In this document: positions 1 to 9,187 of the stretch, piece after piece
Layout of the letters: every line of letters begins with the position of its first letter
Position numbering within the stretch: position 1 is the first letter of the stretch
NCBI GenBank assembly: GCA_910574455.1
Contig: CAJSYZ010000007.1
Location: 4,893,974-4,957,973 of the forward strand
DNA: 64,000 nucleotides
Origin: Trichaptum fuscoviolaceum
Lineage: Eukaryota > Basidiomycota > Agaricomycetes > Hymenochaetales > Trichaptaceae
Reading direction: 5' to 3'
Notes under the pieces: generated by a model
Told to the model about the DNA's origin: nothing
Databases searched by the model: none
What the model saw: the letters and a program-made list of their open reading frames with translations, nothing else
Position numbers and translations under genes: made by a program

Positions 1-803
1 CGTGCCCCAGAGACTCGTCGTTCCGTCGAAAGAACTAACGTCGTGTCGAACGCGCTCACAGCGCAGACGTCCGACGCAGCCCCGCTTCAGTCCCAAGCGC
101 GCACACACTTAGATTGTAGTGGTCGGGGAAAGAAAGCTAAATTTTCACACGGTCTACATGACGTGCTTAACACAAGTTATTATCGCGTGTGAACCGGCTA
201 CTCCGGTCACCGCTACTAGGCCGAGTCCCCGTCTTTGTCCCCGTCCCTCAATTGGCAACCCTATTCCCACGCCACTCACGCATGTCGCCACCAAGTGTCC
301 GTTATGTGACGTCCGTTAGTTCCCTTGTCCGTCACCCTGTTCTCCCACGCCACGCCACACACTTGTCCGCCGCCACACTTATGTCGCCGGCCGGTTGCAC
401 GCCCGTACGCACGTCCGTTCGAACAAATGTTCGCCCGTTCGCTCGTCCACCCATGCAAGCGTCCGTCGGGTGCTCACCAGTGAGTCCTTGGCTTTGGCAG
501 TTCTTTCACTCGCGCTAAGGTACAGTTTTCCCTTCGCTATTTGGCTTCGAGTGTCGGCCGGCGGCCTTGCTACTTGTCCGGTGTCCGTCGGGTGCACTGT
601 CTTGCGTCCGTTGGATGCACTTGAGCGACTCCGCTTTCCGGCCTTGCGTCCTTCGCACTGTTGCTATGCTCTGGGCTTGCTGGTCTGCTTCCGAGTCTTG
701 TACTTGAGCGGCTTCGGTTTCCGGGTGCTTACTTTGTCTTCCGGGTGCCACTGTCGTGTCCGGCGGGCTTCGTACGAACACTGGATGAAATCCAAGTGTT
801 ACA
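1..803 (-). repeat. 3' LTR (in element orientation), truncated by window edge
   Basis: This is the downstream LTR of the minus-strand element. It ends on the plus strand in tgttaca, so the transcribed strand begins TGTAACA. It matches 7202-8005 with a single-base indel seen. Open frames inside it are repeated in both LTRs and have no recognisable protein homology; I treat them as chance. Confidence 0.93.
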
Positions 804-819
804 TCTCCCCCCCACTTTT
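804..819 (-). other. Polypurine tract
   Basis: The minus strand reads AAAAGTGGGGGGGAGA directly before the LTR start TGTAACA. This is the expected position and composition for the plus-strand DNA primer of an LTR retrotransposon, and it fixes the element's orientation. Confidence 0.85.
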
Positions 820-1619
820 GAATAGTGACCTCCTGGTCACTTTGCCTTCCCTGACTGGCGTGTTTCAATGTGGGGTTGCGTGCTTCGCGAGGTAGATGCT
901 CTGTTTCACTTGGTCTCGTGATCTTGCGCGCGTTTGAATCGACTAGCTGTCCGTCGTGCATGCTATGCGTCTTGGTGGCTCTTGACTGCGTCTGATAGGT
1001 CGCTTGGCTGCTTGAGAAATCGCGAAAATTTTCGGCACCTGACTGGTCGGTCTCTCGATGTCGTCCGTGGGCCGTCCCCGCATTCTACGTGTCTCCATCC
1101 ACAACTCTCTCTCCCTCTCTTTCTCTTCCCCTTCCCCTTCGTCCTCCTTCCTTCGTGCCATCTTCGTGTGCGCCCCTGTCCCTTCTAGCGATCGCGCGCG
1201 CGTAGTTGCCGCTCGTCCGTGCCTTCGCATGTCCTCCGTTTCGTCTTCCCTCCGGTTCACCTCTCCTCCCGTTCCCTCTGCCTCTTCCTCTTCATCCTCA
1301 TCCTCTTCATCAACATTACATGCTACTATCTACTGTATTCGGTGTTGTTTTTATTGTCTTTTTGTGAATTTTTTTTTTTTTTTTTTTTTTTTTTAAATGG
1401 ACTTAGAATCTGAGAAAACTGATGAATGCCAATATGATACGAATAATAATATGTGCGACTTGTGAATTTGTGAGTGAGAATGATACTTGGATGAGATTGA
1501 AATGAAATGGAATGTGTCTGTCAATGGTCTGTGATTCTATGCTCTATGTTCTATTAAGGTCCGTGGTCTGAAACGAAGTGTTAAGAATGAAGAGAAAAAT
1601 TGCGGTTTTATAATTAATC
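820..1619 (-). other. Retrotransposon 3' untranslated region
   Basis: About 800 bp lies between the gag-pol stop and the polypurine tract. It contains pyrimidine-rich microsatellite sequence near 1100-1310 and a plus-strand T-run near 1370-1394. I see no conserved protein-coding frame, so no envelope-like gene is visible. Confidence 0.7.
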
Positions 1620-4600
1620 CTATAATTTTACGCCTGGTAGCTTGAAACGCTCATAAAATGGAAACAATGGCGCTCTGGTCGTACCAACCCAGCGTCCGTA
1701 CGACTGTTGTTGTTGTTGTTGTTGTTGTTGTTGTGGTCCGTTCGTCGACGCTTTATAGCCCGTTTCCACCAACCCCAACGTCTCTGTGCCCCGTCCTCGC
1801 GACCGCAGAACCATTCCCCTCGTCTTCATATGTCCCTCTTCCCTCTCCTCCTCGTCCGTCGATTCATGTGCGCTGTCCTGGCTATCGTCTCTGTTGTCCA
1901 GCTCGTCCGCGTCCGTCTTGTCTGGGTTACTATCCTCCGCCTCACTGTCCGTCCCCTCCTCCTCGTTACCTTCACCTTCGTCCTGGTCTTCTCCTTCTTC
2001 GCCTTCTACTGTGCTCTCTGCCAACTCATCTAACTCTGCCTTTGACATCTCCACCAGTTCTTCGGGCGTAATATTGACGGCCTCGCGCGCAAAGTAGGGG
2101 ATCACCCTGAATGCCCCGAAGCGCGCACGAGAGACTGCGCCGTCAAGCTCTGCAAGAATATATGACCCCCCGGCTGTCCGTCGCAAGACCACGTACGGAC
2201 CCAGATACCTCGGTTTGGTCTTCTTGTTCAGTTCCTTCTCGACGCGTGTGTTACGGACCAGTACAAGTTCTCCAGGCTTGAATATGCGCTTCGAGATTGT
2301 ATGTTGGTACTTCTTTTCGAATTCACGCGCACCGGCATTGCGAGCTTTCAGGATCTTCTCATGCGCCCTTTTCAAGTCTCGAGGCCGTTTCAATAGCTGC
2401 TTTGCTCGTATTGCTAGAAGGTCTTCTGGGGATAGTTTGCTCGACGGTGCCGGGACCATGTAAGTTGCTTCCGCGAGGTCAAATGGTAGGATGGGCTCGA
2501 CCCCGTGCGCCATCTCGTATGGAGACATGCCCGTAGCCTTCTGGACTGTGATCCTTTCGGCCCAGAACACGGCATGGACAACGCTCGGCCACTTAGAGAC
2601 GTCGCCCTTGACCATTTTCATGATCGCTTCACGGACGTCCCTATGCCTTCGCTCGACGGCCCCGTTTGCCTGTGAATTGTAAGCTGAAATACGTATAGGG
2701 TGGACTTTATACCGCTTGTAAAGATCCGCTACCGCTTCCGCCACGAACGGCTTGCCATTGTCCGTTACTATCTCGTACACCGGGCCCCAGCGGCAGAAAA
2801 TCTCTTCGAAAATGAAACTCTGCACTGTCCGCGCAGTTTCGGTCCGTAGGGCTCGCCATTCTGCCCAGGACGTCAGAGAATCTCGAGCCTGTATAATATA
2901 CTTATAACCACCCGCTGCGGGCATCAGCAGAGTATCAATGAAGACTTTGTGAAACAATGGCGCTGGTGCAGCAACCACAGGTGGAATGCGCTGCAATCTA
3001 TACTGACGTGTCTGGCAATCATGACATGTCCGTATAAACCATTTCACGTCCTGCTCCATCCCTGGCCACCAGAATCGCCTTCGCAAGCTCTCTTTAACTG
3101 CAAATACCCCTTTGTGTCCCAGCTCATCATGTGCCATCGACATCAAGCTGGTACGCTTGGCCTGCACTGGCACAATTCTATGCTTTCCGTCTAGGCTCTT
3201 TCGCCACAACTTACCGTCCTTCTCGAAGTATTCCAATGCTTGTCGCACCAGCTGCTTAAATTCTCCGTCCTCCATACCGTCGGGACGCTCTGGCTGTCGC
3301 AAGAACTGCCTGACCAACTCCAGACGCTCTTCCTGACGCCTCCTTCTGTCCGTCATTGGCGGTCGAGGCTCGCCTTCCCCATCTTCTTCAGCTTGTCCGT
3401 CCATCGCCAGCACCTCCTTCGCGTTCTCGGACCCTTCCCATTTCTCCCAGCCTTCCATCAGAAACCCATATGCTTCATCCAACCAATCCTCGTCTTCCTC
3501 TCCTCCTTCGGCCTCCCCCTCTGCGCGTCTCCGTCTCGACATCCCATCGGCCCCTCGGTGTCCTACCCCTGGAACGTGAACCAACTTGAACTGAAACAGT
3601 AGGATGCCCGCAATCCAGCGATTGATGGTCGCGTTTGGCTGGATGTCTGGATTGTTGATCATGCCCTTGATGTATTTAGCATCGACTTCTACGACCAAGT
3701 TCTTGACCCCAATAATATAAATCCTGACGGCCCTAAGCGTCCTGAACAGTCCATAAAGCTCAATCTTCGCCTGTGAGTAGTTTGCTTCGCGTGCATTCCA
3801 CGTACCGGACCCAAAGCGATTCGGGTATCTGCGTCCGTCGGCCCCTTCCTGGAACAGAATGTATCCGAAACCTATGATAGATGAGTCCACGGCGAGTATC
3901 ACTGCCCGGTCGCACTCATAGTCTATTGGCCTCAGCGCTGGGCAATTTACTATGCGATCCTTGAGCAGGTCCATTGCTTCAGCATGCGCGCGCTCCCAGT
4001 GGAACTCAACATTCTTCTTGGTCAGGTCCGTTAGCGGCCTTGCGATGCGTCCGTAGTCCTGAATAAAGATACGAAGGACACTTGCTGTCCCCAGAAATCC
4101 TCGCACTTCTGTGACGTTCCTGGGCTCAGGCCAGTCAACTATTTTCTTGACTTTCGACTCATCTGGCACGCGTCCTTCATAGGTGCACTTGTTCCCGACT
4201 ATCATGCCCGCTTCGCGCGCGATCGTCATTTTCGGCCCTGATACTGTGACGCCGTATGTCTTCAAGACTTGCAAGATTTTGTTGTCCCGTAGTAGGTGCT
4301 CCCAGACGAATCGTCGAATCCCCGGGTTTCCTGGGATGGTCTCATATGTCCCGTCCGGTAGCTCGTATCGAGTTTTCGGCCCCTTCGTGACAATATCGTC
4401 GACAAACGGTTCCGTCACCTCGGGGATGAATTCTTGAAGCATAAAACAGACGTCATTGTGCAAGATCTGCATCGAGTTGGTGTACCCCATAGGAATTGAA
4501 GTCAGTCGAAATGTCCCCATCGTCTGAAAAGTCGTCATGTCCCGCGAACGGACGTCGAGCTTCCGTTGGTCGAAGGCCACGTACAGGTCATACGACGAAT

Positions 4601-6422
4601 AGCATGCGCGTCCCGCGTAGGATTCCCCGAGCTGGTCCACGAACGGCGGTACGGCCGCGTCCTTGATTGCCACCCCATTTAACGGTTGTAGGTCGTGCAC
4701 CAGTCGAAGAGACTTGCCGTCTTTCTTCACCACGCAGAACCAGCGGCTTCGATACGATGCACTCGAAGGTTCGTAGATCCCCGAAGCTATCTTGTCCTTG
4801 ATAATGCTGATAACTTTCTCCCGGATGCCATTAGGTATTGGGATGTTCTTGAGGACCCACGGAACATGTTCAATTGTTGGAATCCTAACGGGTGGAAAGT
4901 AATGCTCGTCGAACGTGCCCTTCTCGGACTCGTCCCAAGCCATCGCATCTTCATGAGCCTTCGCCATCCATTTGACTAGCTTGACTTCTTCGAGCGTCAG
5001 AAAATCACCCGGGTTCCAGTCCATGGCGTCGTGCCTCTCTTGCGTCAGTCGTCGTCCTGGTGTAAAGTCCGGCGGATGCACTGGCAACTCCGGAAGCCCT
5101 GCCATTGGGTTTGGATGTCGTATCCTCTCGATGCGCATCTCTTCGGGCATCGTCGTTGGTACCGGCCGAACTTTGTTTGCGACGGCCTTGTACGCGAAGG
5201 ACTCCCCGAACTCCTCCCTCCAGTCGACTTTCTTCAAACCCCCTAGTTGCTTCGCCAAGCCATTCTTCTGGTACTCGTCCTCCCTGGCCACCCACCATCC
5301 TTCTGGACCAGTTTCTACCACCCCAAGAGCCGTCAAGTTCTCTGCTTGAGCCCCCGAGCCGCCTTTATCCTTCGAGTTCCTCATTTCCACCCCTTCCCAG
5401 AACCCTACGACCTCTTTCCCGTCCCCTTTCTCGATCTCTCGCTCCTCCTTCTCTTGTCTGCACCCTTCTGAGCTCTCTTCCCTTAGGACCGAGTCCACAC
5501 ACGTCCGTAGCTCAGCTATGCGGACCCTTGCTCCCGCACAACCCCTCCCCTCTTCGTCTTCTAGTTGTCTCTCCATCTCTCGAACTAACATGTCCACACT
5601 CCGGAACCATGTTTGCGCTTCCCTGTCTTCCCCAGCCTCTCCCCTTTCTCTCCTCGAGCTCTTATAGTCTTCGGCCAGTCTCTTCACCAAGCCCTCGAGC
5701 TCGCACCATGCTTCAAGACTCCTTTTCCCTTCGACTCCCTGTTCTCCTTTCTCTCCCTTATCTAACTCCTTCTGCGCTCTCCCCTGCGCTTCCCCTTCCC
5801 AGACCTCGCCCACAGCTGGGCTTGGATTCCTGGTGTGAACCTCGTTTTTCTGTTCTATCCGCGCACGCAGCTGCATAGACCGCGCCCGCTGGCCTCTGCG
5901 CACTTGCTCACACAGACTTCTACCTCTCTCGAACGGAATCTCTGATCCGTCTGTCCACACCACTCTATTCCGCAGCCCTACTCTACACATTCCGTTCGCT
6001 ACATCTGCCTTCAGGTCAAGACACTCGAACTTCCGGTGTCCCGGCCTCCAGCAATAGAAACACCCGAGCCCGCTGCCATGCCCCGGGTTCGTTCTCCTAG
6101 CTCCCCTCGTTGCTTCCCCGTTCCTAACTCTCTCTTCTGGACTTCCCAGGCCCATATCCAGCCCCCACCGCTCCCTTATCAACGACACCGCGTTTGCTGT
6201 CGCGCGCGCTGTCCGTTCCGTAACCTCCTCTACCAACCTTCTTATTACTTCGGCTTCCTTCACGAGTTCTTCCAGACTCATTTCCTCTAGCGGGCTCATC
6301 GGTGCGCCCTCTACACCTCCTGTTTGTTCGTCTGACCAGGGCCCCAGGCCACCAGACGACATTGCGTCGCGGACCATCGTCCTCGCCGCCTCCAGTGCAG
6401 CTCTAACTGCCTCGACATCCAT
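1620..6422 (-). CDS. Gag-Pol polyprotein of Ty3/gypsy retrotransposon (1600 aa)
   Basis: This single uninterrupted frame encodes the retrotransposition machinery. A CX2CX4HX4C zinc knuckle (C121, C124, H129, C134) marks a Gag nucleocapsid region. After a long charged linker comes reverse transcriptase, with SSYDLYVAFD and an FVDDI active site near residue 670. An RNase H region follows (AVDSS near 845, then KIELYGLFR). The integrase has a HHCC zinc-binding module near 1110-1138 (HDELGHKG ... CHDCQTRQ) and core residues in FIDTLL (about 1159), TDNGKP (about 1222) and NGAVERR (about 1254). The tail is very acidic and ends with a (GTT)n-encoded polyglutamine run at plus-strand 1702-1735. I found no D[ST]G aspartic-protease motif, which is odd for a Pol. 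Start chosen at the first ATG after the LTR. No disabling mutation seen. Confidence 0.93.
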   Translation of the reverse strand: MDVEAVRAALEAARTMVRDAMSSGGLGPWSDEQTGGVEGAPMSPLEEMSLEELVKEAEVIRRLVEEVTERTARATANAVSLIRERWGLDMGLGSPEERVRNGEATRGARRTNPGHGSGLGCFYCWRPGHRKFECLDLKADVANGMCRVGLRNRVVWTDGSEIPFERGRSLCEQVRRGQRARSMQLRARIEQKNEVHTRNPSPAVGEVWEGEAQGRAQKELDKGEKGEQGVEGKRSLEAWCELEGLVKRLAEDYKSSRRERGEAGEDREAQTWFRSVDMLVREMERQLEDEEGRGCAGARVRIAELRTCVDSVLREESSEGCRQEKEEREIEKGDGKEVVGFWEGVEMRNSKDKGGSGAQAENLTALGVVETGPEGWWVAREDEYQKNGLAKQLGGLKKVDWREEFGESFAYKAVANKVRPVPTTMPEEMRIERIRHPNPMAGLPELPVHPPDFTPGRRLTQERHDAMDWNPGDFLTLEEVKLVKWMAKAHEDAMAWDESEKGTFDEHYFPPVRIPTIEHVPWVLKNIPIPNGIREKVISIIKDKIASGIYEPSSASYRSRWFCVVKKDGKSLRLVHDLQPLNGVAIKDAAVPPFVDQLGESYAGRACYSSYDLYVAFDQRKLDVRSRDMTTFQTMGTFRLTSIPMGYTNSMQILHNDVCFMLQEFIPEVTEPFVDDIVTKGPKTRYELPDGTYETIPGNPGIRRFVWEHLLRDNKILQVLKTYGVTVSGPKMTIAREAGMIVGNKCTYEGRVPDESKVKKIVDWPEPRNVTEVRGFLGTASVLRIFIQDYGRIARPLTDLTKKNVEFHWERAHAEAMDLLKDRIVNCPALRPIDYECDRAVILAVDSSIIGFGYILFQEGADGRRYPNRFGSGTWNAREANYSQAKIELYGLFRTLRAVRIYIIGVKNLVVEVDAKYIKGMINNPDIQPNATINRWIAGILLFQFKLVHVPGVGHRGADGMSRRRRAEGEAEGGEEDEDWLDEAYGFLMEGWEKWEGSENAKEVLAMDGQAEEDGEGEPRPPMTDRRRRQEERLELVRQFLRQPERPDGMEDGEFKQLVRQALEYFEKDGKLWRKSLDGKHRIVPVQAKRTSLMSMAHDELGHKGVFAVKESLRRRFWWPGMEQDVKWFIRTCHDCQTRQYRLQRIPPVVAAPAPLFHKVFIDTLLMPAAGGYKYIIQARDSLTSWAEWRALRTETARTVQSFIFEEIFCRWGPVYEIVTDNGKPFVAEAVADLYKRYKVHPIRISAYNSQANGAVERRHRDVREAIMKMVKGDVSKWPSVVHAVFWAERITVQKATGMSPYEMAHGVEPILPFDLAEATYMVPAPSSKLSPEDLLAIRAKQLLKRPRDLKRAHEKILKARNAGAREFEKKYQHTISKRIFKPGELVLVRNTRVEKELNKKTKPRYLGPYVVLRRTAGGSYILAELDGAVSRARFGAFRVIPYFAREAVNITPEELVEMSKAELDELAESTVEGEEGEDQDEGEGNEEEGTDSEAEDSNPDKTDADELDNRDDSQDSAHESTDEEEREEGHMKTRGMVLRSRGRGTETLGLVETGYKASTNGPQQQQQQQQQQSYGRWVGTTRAPLFPFYERFKLPGVKL

Positions 6423-6620
6423 CTTTCAACCAGACCTTGTTCGTCCTGGCTTTCTCTTTCAGTCCTTCAGACTACTAACCCGACGACCTTTCTGCCGGTT
6501 CTTTGGCTGGCCACTAGTTCCTTCTAATTGTTTCTTTTTCTCAATTGAAAACAATATGTAAACTACTTTGCCCGAAGGGCGACAATAAATCCTTTTGGGT
6601 TTTACACAAAATGACCACCC

Positions 6621-6637
6621 CCTCGCGGTGGGCTCCA
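6621..6637 (-). other. Candidate primer-binding site
   Basis: The minus strand reads TGGAGCCCACCGCGAGG, beginning with the TGG that pairs with a tRNA 3' CCA end. It lies 2 nt inside a CA dinucleotide that would end the 5' LTR. The tRNA was not identified, so the assignment rests on position and the TGG start. Confidence 0.5.
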
Positions 6638-6639
6638 GA

Positions 6640-8005
6640 TGAAAATATGATAAATGATAAGGGGGTGGGAGTGTAGTGAACCCGACGAAGAATAAAAGAG
6701 TAGTAGAATAGACAGAAAGAAGAGGAGAAACAATGAAGGAAACTAATGAAAATAGCCAACGGCCCCCAATCGTCCGTAGACGGAGTCTTCGCGCGTCCGC
6801 CCAACGCAACCCTTCGCAAGAAGTCCGAAGACAAGAAACAACCCGTAAGAAAGAAGCAAGACAATCAGAAGAACGCGCTGTCGCGCAGACACTAATCGTC
6901 CGTCCGTAAGTATGTCTTCTGCGTGCGCCGTCGCCGCCCTTCCCAGTAGTCCGAAGACAAGAAACAGACACCCCAGTAAAGAATGGCTATTGAGCCTCGT
7001 CGCCTTGCGTCGCGCCCGTCGAGGGAAGACACCAGAGGAAATCCGCAAGCTCGGCTCTTGACTTCTAGAGACCCGTCGTTCCGTCGAAAGAACTAAGACG
7101 ACCAGTCGAGCGCACCTATGCACGAGCACCAGTCGCCGTAGCCCGCGTCCGCCCCGTCCCTTCGAAGGAAGACACCAGAGGAAATCCGCAAGCTTAGTTG
7201 TCGTGCCCCAGAGACTCGTCGTTCCGTCGAAAGAACTAACGTCGTGTCGAACGCGCTCACAGCGCAGACGTCCGACGCAGCCCCGCTTCAGTCCCAAGCG
7301 CGCACACACTTAGATTGTAGTGGTCGGGGAAAGAAAGCTAAATTTTCACACGGTCTACATGACGTGCTTAACACAAGTTATTATCGCGTGTGAACCGGCT
7401 ACTCCGGTCACCGCTACTAGGCCGAGTCCCCGTCTTTGTCCCCGTCCCTCAATTGGCAACCCTATTCCCACGCCACTCACGCATGTCGCCACCAAGTGTC
7501 CGTTATGTGACGTCCGTTAGTTCCCTTGTCCGTCACCCTGTTCTCCCACGCCACGCGCACACACTTGTCCGCCGCCACACTTATGTCGCCGGCCGGTTGC
7601 ACGCCCGTACGCACGTCCGTTCGAACAAATGTTCGCCCGTTCGCTCGTCCACCCATGCAAGCGTCCGTCGGGTGCTCACCAGTGAGTCCTTGGCTTTGGC
7701 AGTTCTTTCACTCGCGCTAAGGTACAGTTTTCCCTTCGCTATTTGGCTTCGAGTGTCGGCCGGCGGCCTTGCTACTTGTCCGGTGTCCGTCGGGTGCACT
7801 GTCTTGCGTCCGTTGGATGCACTTGAGCGACTCCGCTTTCCGGCCTTGCGTCCTTCGCACTGTTGCTATGCTCTGGGCTTGCTGGTCTGCTTCCGAGTCT
7901 TGTACTTGAGCGGCTTCGGTTTCCGGGTGCTTACTTTGTCTTCCGGGTGCCACTGTCGTGTCCGGCGGGCTTCGTACGAACACTGGATGAAATCCAAGTG
8001 TTACA
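6640..8005 (-). repeat. 5' LTR (in element orientation)
   Basis: The right boundary is certain: it ends tgttaca, like the left LTR. The left boundary at 6640 (TG...CA ends, next to the primer-binding-site candidate) is inferred and gives an LTR of about 1.37 kb. Inside, about 73 bp at 7024-7096 recurs imperfectly at 7167-7240 (accagaggaaatccgcaagc; cgtcgttccgtcgaaag), an internal direct repeat. Confidence 0.75.
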
Positions 8006-9165
8006 ACGTAGAAATCCGATTCCGCGTGAGTCCTACAGCTTTCTACTACGTTCTCCTATACCGGCAGCAATGATTAATGAGGTGATATCCAGCTTCGCCA
8101 AGGGAAGGCTTTGATTTGATAGAATTGTCTCGGCAGATCACGGGCTTTCGCCCATCCAACGAGGAAAATAGTATTCGATCTGCAAGGCAGAGACTAGAAG
8201 GTGTCATCGATGGCATATGGCCAGGTGAGTCCTACTTTCTCCTTCGCCGGTAGTCCTGCTTTGTTGACTACTTCTACTCGTGGCAGAGAATCAGAGTCTG
8301 AGCGGATCAATAGTGCCTCGTAGAACCCCTCGGATGCCAACAAACACTCACACGGACTAACAAGCACCCCTATGCATCGGACTGGGCGTTGATCAGGATT
8401 TGTGACGACCGTCTCCCATCTGACATGACTACTCTCTGCAAGCAGCATGGGAAGGGGCAATTTTGGAATTATGCAGACTTGAGAAGGTATGAACCAAAGA
8501 GCATGTGTGGTTCAGCTGCTTTCGACGACATTCTGGAGTTCATGGGATGGAAGGAAGGCACTCAAGTACATGATGGTCTGGTGCATATCAAAGATTTCAC
8601 GAAACCGCGCGACATCTACAGCCGTCTTTATCAAGAAGAAACGGACAAACAAGCGATTACAGATAAGCAGCTCCATAGAGCACTAGCGAATGATGGCACA
8701 AAGGTCGTATCCTCGAAGCTTGAAACAAGACGGGTATATAAGTTTGGTTGGACAACTGGCCACACAGTGGGCGTTTATAACAATCTCACTTCCTACTGGG
8801 TCGATCTTACACTAGAATATGATGTCACAGTCTCCGGTGAAGGCAAACGTCGCAAAACCTGTGGAATCAAAGAAGGTGTAAAGGGCGTCGAGAGTTGCTG
8901 GCAGGCGGTCCTGCAATTTCCACCCGGCAAGCACTTTGGTGGTCCTAGCCGTATATTTGGAGACCAAGGTGATTCCGGAAGCTTGGTCATCGACCAGGAT
9001 GCCAACGCACTTGGTACAATCACCTTTGTTACGACTTCGACCGAATGGCAACACGATGGGTTCACTTACGGAGTCCCTATTTGGCAACAATTGTCGGAGA
9101 TGCGCACCTCAGGCTTCGGTTACGGTGATATTCATTTCACTGCTGCCAGCTATCTGATTGAATGA
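8006..9165 (+). pseudogene. Trypsin-like serine protease-like gene, 5' part cut off by retrotransposon
   Basis: Three exons fit: up to 8025, 8093-8224 and 8324-9165, all joined in phase 1 with GT-AG introns. The last exon has the chymotrypsin-fold signature FGDQGDSGSLVID (nucleophile Ser) and, upstream, YASDWALIRICDD, whose Asp fits the catalytic Asp position. The motif GWTTGHTVGVYN also suits the fold. The His-containing N-terminal half is missing because the first visible exon directly abuts the LTR end at 8005. This is therefore probably the 3' part of a gene split by the element; the 5' part would lie left of the window. No signal peptide can be judged. Substrate unknown. It might be a catalytically inactive relative. 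Confidence 0.7.
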
Positions 9166-9187
9166 ACTGCAGCATTACAGCAAAACA

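Larger units (their letters stand above)
1..8005 (-). mobile_element. Ty3/gypsy LTR retrotransposon, nearly complete, recent
   Basis: Bases 1-803 are repeated at 7202-8005 almost without change; the only difference I found is a 1-bp indel near 355. These are the two long terminal repeats, and the left one runs off the window. The internal region carries one 1600-codon minus-strand gag-pol frame. A polypurine tract lies against the left LTR and a primer-binding-site candidate against the right, so the element is transcribed right to left. The near-identical LTRs and open frame indicate recent insertion and possible autonomy. The left target-site duplication lies outside the window; the right flank begins acgta. 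The element sits in an exon of the protease-like gene that follows. Confidence 0.95.

Noticed and set aside
1250..1396. Possible regulatory tract of pyrimidine microsatellite and T-run
   Set aside because: Low-complexity sequence inside the retrotransposon 3' region; no function can be inferred.
5105..5878. 257-codon plus-strand frame opposite gag-pol
   Set aside because: It is antisense to the Gag linker, Ser/Pro/Leu-rich and without domain features; a shadow of the minus-strand codon bias.
7390..8073. 227-codon frame in the right LTR (and its shorter twin in the left LTR)
   Set aside because: It lies within the LTR, reads out across the LTR border into host sequence, and shows no protein-family features.
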